Position numbers and translations under genes: made by a program
Origin: Methylotuvimicrobium sp. KM2
GTDB lineage: Bacteria; Pseudomonadota; Gammaproteobacteria; Methylococcales; Methylomonadaceae
Length of the DNA: 64,000 nt
Assembly: GCF_038051925.1 (NCBI RefSeq)
Contig: NZ_CP150634.1
Coordinates: forward strand, 4,658,300-4,722,299
Direction: 5' to 3'
The notes under the pieces: model-generated
What the model was told of the DNA's origin: nothing
Databases searched by the model: none
The model's input: the letters and a program-made list of their open reading frames with translations, nothing else
Shown here: positions 9,173 through 18,034 of the stretch, one piece after another
Layout: every line of letters begins with the position of its first letter
Position numbering within the stretch: the stretch's first letter is position 1

Positions 9173-9970
9173 ATGAAACTACATTACCGTTCCATTTGGA
9201 TATCCGACACGCATTTAGGCACCCGGGGTTGTAAAGCCGAATATTTGCGCGACTTTCTCGATCATACCGAATCCGATTATTTGTATTTGGTCGGCGACAT
9301 CATCGATTTTTGGAAATTCAAAACCGGCGCTTATTGGCCGATGCTGCACAGCGATATCGTACAGCGCATCATCAATAAAGCGCAAAACGGCACCCGGGTG
9401 ATCTATATTCCGGGCAACCACGACGAAATATTTCGCAAGCATGCCGGCATGCATTTCAACGGCATCGATATTCAACTGAATGCTGTCCATACCACCGAAG
9501 ACGGCCGTAAATTTTTGGTTTTGCACGGCGATGAGTTTGACAGCATCGTCTGTCATAACAAAAGCCTAGCCTATATCGGCGGTGAAGCCTATGAAGTCTT
9601 GTTGCTGGTCAACCGCTGGTTCAATGCCGTCCGCACTCGATTGGGCTACAAATATTGGTCTTTGTCCGCGTTTTTAAAACACAAAGTTAAAAACGTAGTC
9701 AGCTTTATGACCAATTATCAGCACATTTTGAGCCTTGAGGCGCAAAAACGCAAAGTGGACGGCATTATTTGCGGCCATATTCATCATGCCGATATCGCTA
9801 CGATGGAATTCGGTAAAACTTATTGCAATTGCGGCGATTGGGTCGAAAGTTGCACCGCGCTAACCGAGGATGAGCACGGAACACTCAGTATCGTACGCTG
9901 GCTCGAAGATAGCCATGTATTGCTCGATGATGCCGTCAGCGAAGCCACCGGACTTGCGCAAGCGGCATAA
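9173..9970 (+). CDS. LpxH-like UDP-2,3-diacylglucosamine diphosphatase family metallophosphoesterase
   Basis: A 265-aa calcineurin-type phosphoesterase of the LpxH-like (COG2908) group. LpxH itself removes UMP from UDP-2,3-diacylglucosamine in lipid A synthesis at the inner face of the membrane. The metal-binding motifs are in order: SDTHLG, GDIIDFW, GNHDE, LHGDEFD, and GHIHHAD. The protein is longer than Escherichia coli LpxH (about 240 aa). It may therefore be a paralogue with a different substrate rather than the housekeeping enzyme. A TTG at 9158 extends the frame by five codons, but the ATG at 9173 is the likelier start. The next gene starts three bases after its stop. Confidence 0.85.
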   Translation: MKLHYRSIWISDTHLGTRGCKAEYLRDFLDHTESDYLYLVGDIIDFWKFKTGAYWPMLHSDIVQRIINKAQNGTRVIYIPGNHDEIFRKHAGMHFNGIDIQLNAVHTTEDGRKFLVLHGDEFDSIVCHNKSLAYIGGEAYEVLLLVNRWFNAVRTRLGYKYWSLSAFLKHKVKNVVSFMTNYQHILSLEAQKRKVDGIICGHIHHADIATMEFGKTYCNCGDWVESCTALTEDEHGTLSIVRWLEDSHVLLDDAVSEATGLAQAA

Positions 9971-9973
9971 TCA

Positions 9974-10204
9974 GTGCTCAAAAAAACCATTCTCATGTCG
10001 GTCGGCGGCACTGTCTTTGCCGCCGGGCTCATCCTTTTTCCGTTACCGGTTCCGCTGGGTCTGCCGACCATGGTCATCGGCTTGTCGATCATGCTCAAGG
10101 CGTCGAACCAAATCAAACGTACCATTATCAGACTCTTCAAGAAAAACCGCCATAGTTCACACGTCTGGCGCAAGGGTCGCGCTCTACGCCGCAAGGTTCG
10201 TTAA
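9974..10204 (+). CDS. Small two-span membrane protein, 76 aa
   Basis: Starts with GTG three bases after the stop of the phosphoesterase gene, so translation is probably coupled. Two hydrophobic stretches (about residues 8-21 and 28-42) are joined by a Pro-Gly turn (FPLPVPLGLPTMVIG). A very basic tail follows (KASNQIKRTIIRLFKKNRHSS, then WRKGRALRRKVR). The turn resembles the PGPGW-type putative transmembrane family. The basic tail could bind acidic lipid head groups or RNA. Its position suggests a role linked to the phosphatase, but this is inference. Confidence 0.7.
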   Translation: MLKKTILMSVGGTVFAAGLILFPLPVPLGLPTMVIGLSIMLKASNQIKRTIIRLFKKNRHSSHVWRKGRALRRKVR

Positions 10205-10291
10205 TGCCATCTCAGTTCGGCTTGCTGTCATCAAATCTTAAACAAATCTTCATCTAATTGTCACAGAGCAGCCTTAAGCTTCGCCCAGCAA

Positions 10292-10478
10292 TTAAGGATT
10301 TGGTCGTAAATAACTTCCCTATTTTACGGAGGGCTCGGTAACTCGATTGGCGGGTGTCGGCGGCAGGGAAAGCCGCCGTCAAGCCTACAAGGACGTATTC
10401 ACGGCGTCCTGTCAAGCGAGTTAGCGAACCCTCAACATAGCTCATAGTTCCCGGACGTTGCTTATCACGAAATCCTAA
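10292..10478. repeat. R1 repeat, copy B (MITE-like)
   Basis: About 187 bp. The left end TTAAGGATTTGGTCGTAAAT and the right end CACGAAATCCTAA form imperfect terminal inverted repeats. The interior is CTCGATTGGCGGGTGTCGGC, the GGCGGCAGGGAAAGCCGCC hairpin and an intact GGACGTATTCACGGCGTCC site with no insertion. It separates the small membrane protein gene from the PAP2-glycosyltransferase gene and must lie in or near the promoter of the latter. Confidence 0.8.
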
Positions 10479-10565
10479 GGAGCAAAACATCAATGGAAAA
10501 TCGATGATTTTCACCGCCTTACGCTGTCGCGGTCGACGCGTATGGCAACTAACGAGGGCAAGACT

Positions 10566-12131
10566 ATGAAACTAATTTATTCGATCCACAAATGCGACGT
10601 ATTCATGTTTACCTGGCTGAATAACGTGAGCATACACACGCATCTGGTTCGTCTCTGCCGTTATATTTCGAAAACCGGCGACGGCATACTTTATGTGTTA
10701 GCGGCCGCGTGGCTGTATTGGGAAAGTGGTAGCGAATCGCCGCTGTTTAAAGCCATGGCCCTAGCGTTTCTCATAGAACGTCCGATTTATTTTGTTCTCA
10801 AAAATAGTTTTAAACGTAATCGTCCGCAAGCGGCATTGGAAAATTTTCGTAGCGCCATTATTCCTTCGGATCAATTCAGTTTCCCGTCCGGACATACTTC
10901 CGCAGCCTTCATGATGGCGACCTTAATTGGTTTTTTCATACCGGTCTTATTGATTCCGCTTTATCTATGGGCGGCATCGGTCGGTTTTTCACGCGTGGTA
11001 CTGGGCGTGCATTTCCCAACCGATACCTTAATGGGCGCCGCAATAGGCGTCGGCACAGCAATTTTCAGCTTGGATTACTTATTAATATTTTATGGAGTAC
11101 AGGGCACCGGTAACGGACACATCACCCGCACCAGAGTCATGGCGAAAGAACTTTACGCCCAAGGTTTTGAGGTTACGTTTCAATTCAGCGGCCGTTCCGC
11201 CGACAAATATTTCGACATGGAAGTGTTTAACGGTTATCAGCTTAAAGAAGGACTAACCTTCAACACCGAAAAAGGGCAAGTCAATTACCTCAAAACCGCA
11301 TTGCAAGCCCGGCCGATTCGTTTCATTAGAGATGTCAATACTCTGGATTTAAAGGGTTATGATCTGGTGATAAGCGACTTCGAGCCGGTGACGGCCTGGG
11401 CCGCCAAAAAGCAAAAAATACCGGTACTCGGTATCGGCCATCAGTATGCATTCAACCATAAAATTCCTAAAACCGGCTCGGATCCGATCGCCGACCAAGT
11501 GATGAAATATTTCGCTCCAGCCGACCAAGGCATTGGCTTGCATTGGCACCATTTCGGCCAGCCGATTCTACCGCCTATCATTGAAACGCCGGAATTTCCC
11601 AAGTCGATCGTCGATCGTAAAATCATAGTCTATCTGCCGTTCGAGGATCAAAACGAAGTCATCAAGTATTTGTGCCCATTCGAAAATTTCGAATTTCATA
11701 TTTACGCGCCGCAACCTGTTGAATCGAGATATCCTCATATTATGTGCAAGCCGCTATCGCGTGACGGATTTCAAAAAGACTTGTACGATAGCGCCGGCAT
11801 CATTAGTAATGCCGGTTTCGAGCTGGCCAGCGAATCGCTGCAACTCGGTAAAAAAATTCTCGCCAAACCCCTGCACGCGCAAATGGAGCAAATTTCCAAC
11901 GCTGCCGCGCTCGAACAACTCGGCTATGGCCATACGATGTTCGACATGGATGTCGCCGTCATCGAAAACTGGCTGCACAATCCGCATGCGGTACGCATCA
12001 CTTACCCGAATGTCGCCAAAATTATCGTGCAATGGATAAAAGACGGCATGCCGGAATTGGACATGGCATTTACCGAAGGGGTATGGGACGGCGTTGACGT
12101 ATTGCAAACCAAGCCCATTAATACAAGATAA
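10566..12131 (+). CDS. PAP2 lipid phosphatase fused to MJ1255/VC2487-type glycosyltransferase
   Basis: A 521-aa two-part protein. Residues 1-175 form a membrane PAP2 phosphatase with all three signature motifs: K79-x6-RP, PSGH (107-110), and SRxxxxxHxxxD (142-153). Such enzymes dephosphorylate lipid pyrophosphates. At residue 176 the last span runs directly into YGVQGTGNGHITR, which looks like the N-terminus of the MJ1255/VC2487 family of putative glycosyltransferases. That domain continues to the end, with LVISDFEPVTAWAA, IGHQYAF, and HWHHFGQPILPP. The frame is open throughout, so this is a genuine fusion in the sequence. I chose the ATG at 10566 because GAGG lies seven bases before it; the ATG at 10542 has none. 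It may couple undecaprenyl-pyrophosphate or lipid processing to sugar transfer, but this is inferred. Confidence 0.9.
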   Translation: MKLIYSIHKCDVFMFTWLNNVSIHTHLVRLCRYISKTGDGILYVLAAAWLYWESGSESPLFKAMALAFLIERPIYFVLKNSFKRNRPQAALENFRSAIIPSDQFSFPSGHTSAAFMMATLIGFFIPVLLIPLYLWAASVGFSRVVLGVHFPTDTLMGAAIGVGTAIFSLDYLLIFYGVQGTGNGHITRTRVMAKELYAQGFEVTFQFSGRSADKYFDMEVFNGYQLKEGLTFNTEKGQVNYLKTALQARPIRFIRDVNTLDLKGYDLVISDFEPVTAWAAKKQKIPVLGIGHQYAFNHKIPKTGSDPIADQVMKYFAPADQGIGLHWHHFGQPILPPIIETPEFPKSIVDRKIIVYLPFEDQNEVIKYLCPFENFEFHIYAPQPVESRYPHIMCKPLSRDGFQKDLYDSAGIISNAGFELASESLQLGKKILAKPLHAQMEQISNAAALEQLGYGHTMFDMDVAVIENWLHNPHAVRITYPNVAKIIVQWIKDGMPELDMAFTEGVWDGVDVLQTKPINTR

Positions 12132-12895
12132 AAGCAAAACGCACTTTAGTCCTGTAATCGAACGTTTTGACCGAAACACAAATAGGGTCAGGTTCTGAGG
12201 TATCCCCACGAAATAGCCAAATAAAACAATTTGCTATGGCTGAAAATTGATAGATATATTGATTTTTATCATCGTTCCTAAGCTCTGCGTGGGAATGCAT
12301 CCCGGGACGCTCTGCGTCCCCAAAGGTCGATAATCCCGACAAGAACAACGATACATTCTCTGCAGTTTCTTAATCCGATTGCCTGCCGCAGTCGACGCAG
12401 AGCGTCTAAAGCGGCATTCCCACGCAGAGCATCACTGCCATTAAGTTAAGCCTTTTCTGGTTCCCACGGTCCTCCATGGGAATCCGTACCTTGGCTGTCG
12501 AAACCAGATCGGTATGCGTTCCCACGCTGGAGCGATGGGAACGAGGAAAAATCTCCCCCAGCCACTCTTAGGCGAGTAAAACTCCAAGGACCTTAACTTA
12601 ATGGCATTGACGCAGAGCATGGGAACGATCGTTTTGTGGGGATACATCAGAACCGGCCCCCCTTTTTCTGGAAAACCCTTGAAAAAATTTCAAGCGCCCC
12701 TAAATTCGTGATGATTTGAATCTAGTCGAGAATAATTATCGAACTTCATATCCGAACGCCTATAGCGATTGCCATGTGTTTACTCAAGGATAATCCAAAA
12801 CGCGCGCCGCGCCCTCCTCCTTCTTGCCCGATTCTTCGCGCTCGTTGAACAAACGGGGCACCGACAAAATTAATTAACCATCAACGGAGAACACC
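12132..12895. other. Intergenic region filled with palindromic repeats
   Basis: No gene is supported. Most of it (12191-12654) is bounded by inverted repeats and listed separately. The rest, 12655-12895, holds the promoter region of the GC-rich ABC operon, with an AACGGAGAA ribosome site just before the ATG at 12896. Confidence 0.6.
12191..12654. repeat. About 464-bp element bounded by 20-bp imperfect inverted repeats
   Basis: The left end GGTTCTGAGGTATCCCCACG is the near-complement of the right end GTGGGGATACATCAGAACC. The interior is made of several short GCTCTGCGTGGGAATGC and GGTTCCCAC palindromic units, and no protein is encoded. It could be a non-autonomous mobile element, or two oppositely placed copies of a shorter repeat. 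Close flanking target duplications are not evident. Confidence 0.55.
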
Positions 12896-13867
12896 ATGCT
12901 GGAAGTCAGCCAATTAACGCGCTGCTACGGCGACTTTGTCGCGGTCGACAAGGTCGGCTTTAGCATCGGTCAAGGCGAGATCGTCGGATTACTGGGCCAT
13001 AACGGCGCCGGCAAGACCACGATCATGAAAATGCTGAGCGGCTATCTCGAACCGAACGCCGGCGAGATTCGCATCGATGGCATCGATTTGCCGCTGAACA
13101 CAAAGCTCGTGCAGCAAGACATCGGCTATCTGCCGGAAAACCTGCCGGTCTATCAGGAAATGATCGTCGCCGATTATCTCGATTACGCCGCTGAGCTCAA
13201 AGGTTTGCAGGGCGATTTGAAATATTCCGAAATGAAACGCGCGATCCGCGCCACCGAGATCGGCCCGAAACTGCTTTCCCCTATCGCGACGCTGTCGCGC
13301 GGCTACAAACAACGTGTCGGCATCGCGCAGGCGATACTCGGCAATCCGAAATTGTTGATTCTCGACGAGCCTACCAACGGTCTCGATCCGACGCAGACCG
13401 AACACATGCGCCAATTGATCCGCGAACTGGCGAAAACCGCGACGGTGATTCTGTCGACGCACATCATGCAGGAAGTCGCGGCCCTGTGCGACCGTGTGTT
13501 GATCGTCCGGGGCGGCAAGCTAGTCGTGGACGCACGCCTCGACGAATTGCGGCACAGCAATTTCGTGTTGCTGTCGACATCGCTCGAGCCCGACGAACTC
13601 GTCGAAACGATCAAAACCCTCGACGGCGTCTCGGACAGCCGGGAAATCAACCCTAACGGTCAAAAGCCCCGTCACTATCGCTTGCAAATCAATGAAAACG
13701 CGGACCGCAATGCCGTTTTGTCGAGTCTCGCGAAAGCGATCGTCTCGAAAGGCGCCGAACTGTACCGCCTGCAGTCCGAGCAGCGCGATCTTGAAACCCT
13801 GTTCAGAGAGGTCAGCGAGGCACCCACGAACGCCTCGTCAACGGAGGAATTGAGCCATGCAGCCTGA
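12896..13867 (+). CDS. Gld-like ABC transporter ATP-binding protein
   Basis: A 323-aa ABC ATPase that should energise the membrane component encoded immediately downstream. Walker A is GHNGAGKTT (about 36-44), the signature is LSRGYKQRVG (an LSRGY variant common in the GldA/CcmA-type subgroup), and Walker B is LLILDEPTNGLDP. The C-terminal 100 residues form an accessory domain. It resembles GldA of the GldAFG system of gliding bacteria. Homologues are widespread in non-gliding proteobacteria, so motility should not be assumed. The last 11 bases overlap the next gene. Base composition of this operon is clearly richer in GC than its surroundings. Confidence 0.92.
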   Translation: MLEVSQLTRCYGDFVAVDKVGFSIGQGEIVGLLGHNGAGKTTIMKMLSGYLEPNAGEIRIDGIDLPLNTKLVQQDIGYLPENLPVYQEMIVADYLDYAAELKGLQGDLKYSEMKRAIRATEIGPKLLSPIATLSRGYKQRVGIAQAILGNPKLLILDEPTNGLDPTQTEHMRQLIRELAKTATVILSTHIMQEVAALCDRVLIVRGGKLVVDARLDELRHSNFVLLSTSLEPDELVETIKTLDGVSDSREINPNGQKPRHYRLQINENADRNAVLSSLAKAIVSKGAELYRLQSEQRDLETLFREVSEAPTNASSTEELSHAA

Positions 13868-16751
13868 TGTCCGACACAATCCATTGATACGCCGCATCGC
13901 CGCGAAAGAGATCACGCTGTTTTTCGCGTCGCCGATCGCCTATTTGTTTCTAGGCAGTTTCGCGGCTGTGACCTTGTTCATCTTTTTCTGGGGCGAGGCG
14001 TTTTTCTCGCGCAACATCGCCGACGTACGGCCGCTGTTCGAATGGATGCCGGTCTTGTTGATCTTTCTCGCCAGCACTTTGACGATGCGGTTGTGGAGCG
14101 AGGAACGACGCACCGGCACGCTGGAGCATGTCTACACGCAGCCGGTGCCGTTGTGGCATTTCGTCGCCGGCAAGTTTTTGGGCTGCCTGGGCCTGCTCGC
14201 GGTCGCGCTGCTCGTGACCCTGCCGCTGCCGTTGACGGTATCGCTGCTTGCGGAACTGGACTGGGGACCGGTCTGGGCCGGCTATCTCGCGACCTTCTTG
14301 CTCGGCGCGGCCTACTTGAGCATCGGCCTGTTCGTATCGGCGCGCAGCGATAACCAGATCGTCAGCCTGATCAGCTCGGTGCTGGTCTGCGGCTTTTTCT
14401 ATCTGCTCGGCACGCGCGTCATCACCGATTTCTTCGGCACGCAGGCCGGCGAATGGCTGCGCCTGATCGGCACCGGCGCGCGCTTCGAATCGATCACGCG
14501 CGGCGTCATCGACTTGCGCGATCTCTATTACTATCTGAGCCTCATCGCTGTCTTTCTGACGCTGAACACCTTCGTACTCGAACGCGAACGCTGGGCGACC
14601 GGCGAAAGCACGCCGCATCACAGACTCTGGCGCACATTGTCGGTCTTGCTGCTCGCGAACGCGCTGGCCGGCAACCTGTGGTTGGGCCAATTGAAATCGT
14701 GGCGCGTCGACGTGACCGAGGGCAAACTCTATTCGATCTCCGGCGTCACCGAAAACTATCTCGGACAATTGCGCGAACCCTTGCTGCTGCGTGCGTATTT
14801 CAGCAGCAAGACGCATCCGTTGTTGTCGCCGCTGGTCCCGCAACTGCGCGACTTGCTGCGCGAATATGAAATCGCCGGACGCGGCAAGGTGCGCGTCGAA
14901 ATCATCGATCCGGCCGCGCATCCCGAACTCGAAGAAGAGGCCAACCGGAAATACGGCATACAACCGGTGCCGTTTCAAGTCGCCGACCGCTATCAGTCGT
15001 CTATCGTCAGTTCGTATTTCAACGTGCTGGTGCAATACGGCAGCGAATATCAGATTTTGAGCTTTCGCGATCTGATCGAAGTCAAGCAACGCGGCGAAAC
15101 CGAGCTCGACGTGAGACTGCGCAATCCCGAGCACGATCTGACGCGCGCGATCAAAAAGGTGCTGACCGCCTATCAATCGGGCGGCAATTTGTTCGATACC
15201 GTCAAGGGTGATCTGACCTTTACCGGCTATGTCTCGGACGATGCGGCGCTGCCCAAGCCGCTCTCCGAATTCCGGCAAACGGTCGAAAAAGTCGTCGACA
15301 AATTCAAGTCCGATTCCGGCGGAAGTCTGACCGCGCTCTTCATCGACCCCGAAGCCGACGGCGGTAAGGTCGCCGAACAAATCGCGAAGGATTACGGTTT
15401 TAGACCGATGGCCGCGAGTCTGTTCGCCGATCGGGGCTTTTACTTCTATTTGACGCTCGCGAAAGACGACCAAATCGTGCAAATTCCGCTCGAAGACATG
15501 ACCGAAGCGGGTTTCGAACGCAGTCTCGAAGCCGGTATCAAGCGTTTCGCGAGCGGCTTCACGAAAACCGTCGCGCTAGTCGCGCCGCAAGGCGGTCAGG
15601 CTTTCGGCCAATTCGGCATGGGCGGTCCGCAATTCGAACAGCTCGAAGCATTTCTCGGCACCGATCTCAATGTGCGCAGCGAAGACTTGAGTTCCGGCGC
15701 GGTTTCCGCCGAAGCCGACGTGCTGATGCTGGCCGCGCCTCAAGAACTCAACGAAAAACAACTGTTCGCGGTCGACCAATTCCTGATGCAAGGCGGTACC
15801 GTGATCGCGGCGACCTCGCCGTACAGCGCAAACCTGAGCGCGCGCCAATTGAGCCTCGCGCCATATGGCAGCGGCTTGAAGGATTGGCTCGAACATCAAG
15901 GTCTGAGCATCGCCGACAAACTGGTCATGGACCCGCAAAACGCCGCCTTTCCGGTACCGGTCGCGCGCACGGTCGGCGGTTTCATGGTTCAGGAATTGCG
16001 CATGCTCGATTATCCGTATTTCATCGACATTCGCGGCAAGGGCTTGAACCGGGAGCATCCGGTGACCGTCGACCTGCCGCAACTGACGCTGCCATGGGCA
16101 TCGCCGATCACGGTCGACAACGAAAAACAGCAGGGCCGCACCGTGACCGAATTGATGCGCAGTTCCGACAAAGCCTGGCTGTCGTCATCGATGGACGTGA
16201 TGCCGAAGCTCGGTCCGGACGGTCAGACGAATTACCGGCCTGAAGGCGAAACCGGCTCGCATCTGCTCGGCGCGGTCGTATCGGGACGGTTCGACTCGTA
16301 TTTTGCCGGCAAGGACTCGCCGTTGTTGGCCAAATCCGACGATGCTCAAGCCGGCGGCGAAAAAACCGAGAGCGACATGCAACCGGTCGTTTCCGGTGTG
16401 ATCGAACGTTCGCCCGAATCGGCGCGCATCGTGCTGATCGCCTCGAACGACTTCCTGCAGGATCAGGTCGTCCGCATGACCGGCGCCGCAAGCGGCAGCG
16501 AATATCTGAACGGTCTGCAACTGGCCGCGAATACGGTCGAATGGGCGCTCGACGACGATGCCGGCCTGTCGGGCATTCGCTCGCGCGGACATTTCAACCG
16601 CACGCTGCCGCCGATGGAACGCGGCGTTCAGTTGTTCTGGGAATATCTGAATTACGCCCTCGCGGCCCTCGCGCTGGTCGCGGTCGCATTGATTCAGCGG
16701 CAGCGTAAAAAAGCGCGGGAACAAGCCTATCTGCAACTTTTGACCGATTAA
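13857..16751 (+). CDS. GldF-GldG fusion: ABC-2 permease plus substrate-binding-like GldG domain
   Basis: A 964-aa protein. Residues 1-245 are an ABC-2-type permease with about six spans (GldF-like). Residues 262-282 are a further span. It is followed by a large periplasmic GldG-like region (IFT52/GldG fold) that opens with SWRVDVTEGKLYSIS, and one C-terminal anchor at about 935-955. In gliding Bacteroidetes the two parts are separate genes, whereas in many proteobacteria they occur fused. The substrate is unknown. Its start overlaps the ATPase gene by 11 bp and the DUF4340 gene follows 23 bp later, so the three form one operon. Long antisense frames over this gene are GC-rich shadows. Confidence 0.92.
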   Translation: MQPDVRHNPLIRRIAAKEITLFFASPIAYLFLGSFAAVTLFIFFWGEAFFSRNIADVRPLFEWMPVLLIFLASTLTMRLWSEERRTGTLEHVYTQPVPLWHFVAGKFLGCLGLLAVALLVTLPLPLTVSLLAELDWGPVWAGYLATFLLGAAYLSIGLFVSARSDNQIVSLISSVLVCGFFYLLGTRVITDFFGTQAGEWLRLIGTGARFESITRGVIDLRDLYYYLSLIAVFLTLNTFVLERERWATGESTPHHRLWRTLSVLLLANALAGNLWLGQLKSWRVDVTEGKLYSISGVTENYLGQLREPLLLRAYFSSKTHPLLSPLVPQLRDLLREYEIAGRGKVRVEIIDPAAHPELEEEANRKYGIQPVPFQVADRYQSSIVSSYFNVLVQYGSEYQILSFRDLIEVKQRGETELDVRLRNPEHDLTRAIKKVLTAYQSGGNLFDTVKGDLTFTGYVSDDAALPKPLSEFRQTVEKVVDKFKSDSGGSLTALFIDPEADGGKVAEQIAKDYGFRPMAASLFADRGFYFYLTLAKDDQIVQIPLEDMTEAGFERSLEAGIKRFASGFTKTVALVAPQGGQAFGQFGMGGPQFEQLEAFLGTDLNVRSEDLSSGAVSAEADVLMLAAPQELNEKQLFAVDQFLMQGGTVIAATSPYSANLSARQLSLAPYGSGLKDWLEHQGLSIADKLVMDPQNAAFPVPVARTVGGFMVQELRMLDYPYFIDIRGKGLNREHPVTVDLPQLTLPWASPITVDNEKQQGRTVTELMRSSDKAWLSSSMDVMPKLGPDGQTNYRPEGETGSHLLGAVVSGRFDSYFAGKDSPLLAKSDDAQAGGEKTESDMQPVVSGVIERSPESARIVLIASNDFLQDQVVRMTGAASGSEYLNGLQLAANTVEWALDDDAGLSGIRSRGHFNRTLPPMERGVQLFWEYLNYALAALALVAVALIQRQRKKAREQAYLQLLTD

Positions 16752-16774
16752 TTCGAGCCAACGGAGAATTCGAT

Positions 16775-17725
16775 ATGTCAAAAACACATTACTGGCTGGG
16801 CGGCCTGCTGGCCTTCCAGCTCATTTTGGCGGCGGTCGTTTTTTGGGCCGGCGGACCGAGCCTGGGCGATCCGCGCCAAGGACCGCTGTTCGATTTTCAA
16901 GCGGAGACGATCGACAAGATCGTGCTGAGCGACAGCGAAAACAGCATCACGCTCGCGAAACAGGACGGCCGCTGGCAGTTGCCGGAGCTCGAACAATTGC
17001 CGGCTCAATCCGGCAAAATCGAGGACCTGCTGTCGAACCTGGCCTCGTTCGCGCCGAACTGGCCGGTCGCGACGACCGCGGCGAGCCTGAAACGTTTCGA
17101 AGTCGCCGACGACAGCTTTCAGCGCCGCATCCAACTATACAACAGCGAATCCTTGACCGACGAAGCCCTGCTCGGCACTTCGCCGGGTTTTCGCAAGAGC
17201 CATATCCGTAAAAAAGGCGACGATGCGATCTATACGATCGCGCTGAACAGTTTCGAACTGCCGGTCAGAAGTCAAGACTGGCTCGATAAATCGTTGCTGA
17301 GAGCCGGCGAAATCGAACGCATCGAAGGCGCTGATTTCGCGATCGAAAAGGCCGAAGCACTGTGGCGATTCGCAACGGGCGAAGGCGCGCCAAGCGGCGA
17401 ATTGGACCAAGACAAAACGCTCAAATTGGCCACGGCGCTCGAAACCCTGCAAATCGACGGCATCGCCGACAAAGCACCCGAACAGGAAGTCAAAACGCTG
17501 AAAGTCAAGGACAAGAACGGCGAGTGGATCTACCGGTTCGTACAGGACGGCGACGACTATTACGTCAGCCGCAACGATCGAAAAACGGTGTTTACGATAA
17601 CCAAGTTCGATTACGATCGAATCGCTGGCGTCGTTTCGGCGCAGTTGTTCAAGGAAAAGCCGCAGGCCGAGCAGGAGGCCAAAGAGGAGGAACCAAAAAC
17701 GAACGGCCAGCAACCGGCTCAGTAA
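16775..17725 (+). CDS. DUF4340 domain protein, partner of the Gld-like ABC transporter
   Basis: A 316-aa protein anchored by one N-terminal span (about residues 7-26), with the remainder probably periplasmic. It shows repeated beta-strand units (DKIVLSDSENSITLAKQDGRW, residues 47-67) and the FELPVRSQDWLDKSLL segment typical of DUF4340 proteins. These are almost always encoded beside GldG-like genes and are thought to belong to the same export complex. The tail is low complexity and acidic (KPQAEQEAKEEEPKTNG). An ACGGAG ribosome site precedes the ATG. A strong terminator follows six bases after the stop. Confidence 0.88.
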   Translation: MSKTHYWLGGLLAFQLILAAVVFWAGGPSLGDPRQGPLFDFQAETIDKIVLSDSENSITLAKQDGRWQLPELEQLPAQSGKIEDLLSNLASFAPNWPVATTAASLKRFEVADDSFQRRIQLYNSESLTDEALLGTSPGFRKSHIRKKGDDAIYTIALNSFELPVRSQDWLDKSLLRAGEIERIEGADFAIEKAEALWRFATGEGAPSGELDQDKTLKLATALETLQIDGIADKAPEQEVKTLKVKDKNGEWIYRFVQDGDDYYVSRNDRKTVFTITKFDYDRIAGVVSAQLFKEKPQAEQEAKEEEPKTNGQQPAQ

Positions 17726-17730
17726 AGGTA

Positions 17731-17756
17731 AAAGCGGGCTTCGGCCCGCTTTTTTA
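17731..17756 (+). terminator. Rho-independent terminator of the Gld-like operon
   Basis: A hairpin with arms AGCGGGC and GCCCGCT (extended by AA/TT pairs), a TTCG tetraloop and a following run of T residues. It starts six bases after the DUF4340 stop codon. This is the clearest intrinsic terminator in the window. Confidence 0.95.
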
Positions 17757-18034
17757 TGTCTGATTGTTCAAAATCCATCTAAATTCTCATGTCCGTTGGG
17801 TATATTTGCTCTCTGCCGTCGAGCGTCTTGAGCTTGACACCGAAAATATTACCGTCTAAAGTCAGCGGACTATCGATATATAAACACCTCGATCTAAATT
17901 TGCAGTCAATCGTGAATTTTCGAGGCAAATATGCTCGATTTTTCAATTCAAAAGCGCCTAAAAAAATGGTAACGGCTACTTGTAAACTGATTTGTCCAAG
18001 ATTACATAGCCGGGCACTTTAGGAGCCTGTTCAT

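Noticed and set aside
13950..15482. A 510-aa open frame antisense to the GldF-GldG gene
   Set aside because: It is a GC-rich shadow. Its protein is full of R, Q and D without any domain, while the plus-strand frame has clear ABC-2 and GldG features.
17789..18022. A 77-aa plus-strand frame downstream of the Gld terminator
   Set aside because: No ribosome site and no recognisable domain; the opposite strand looks at least as protein-like.
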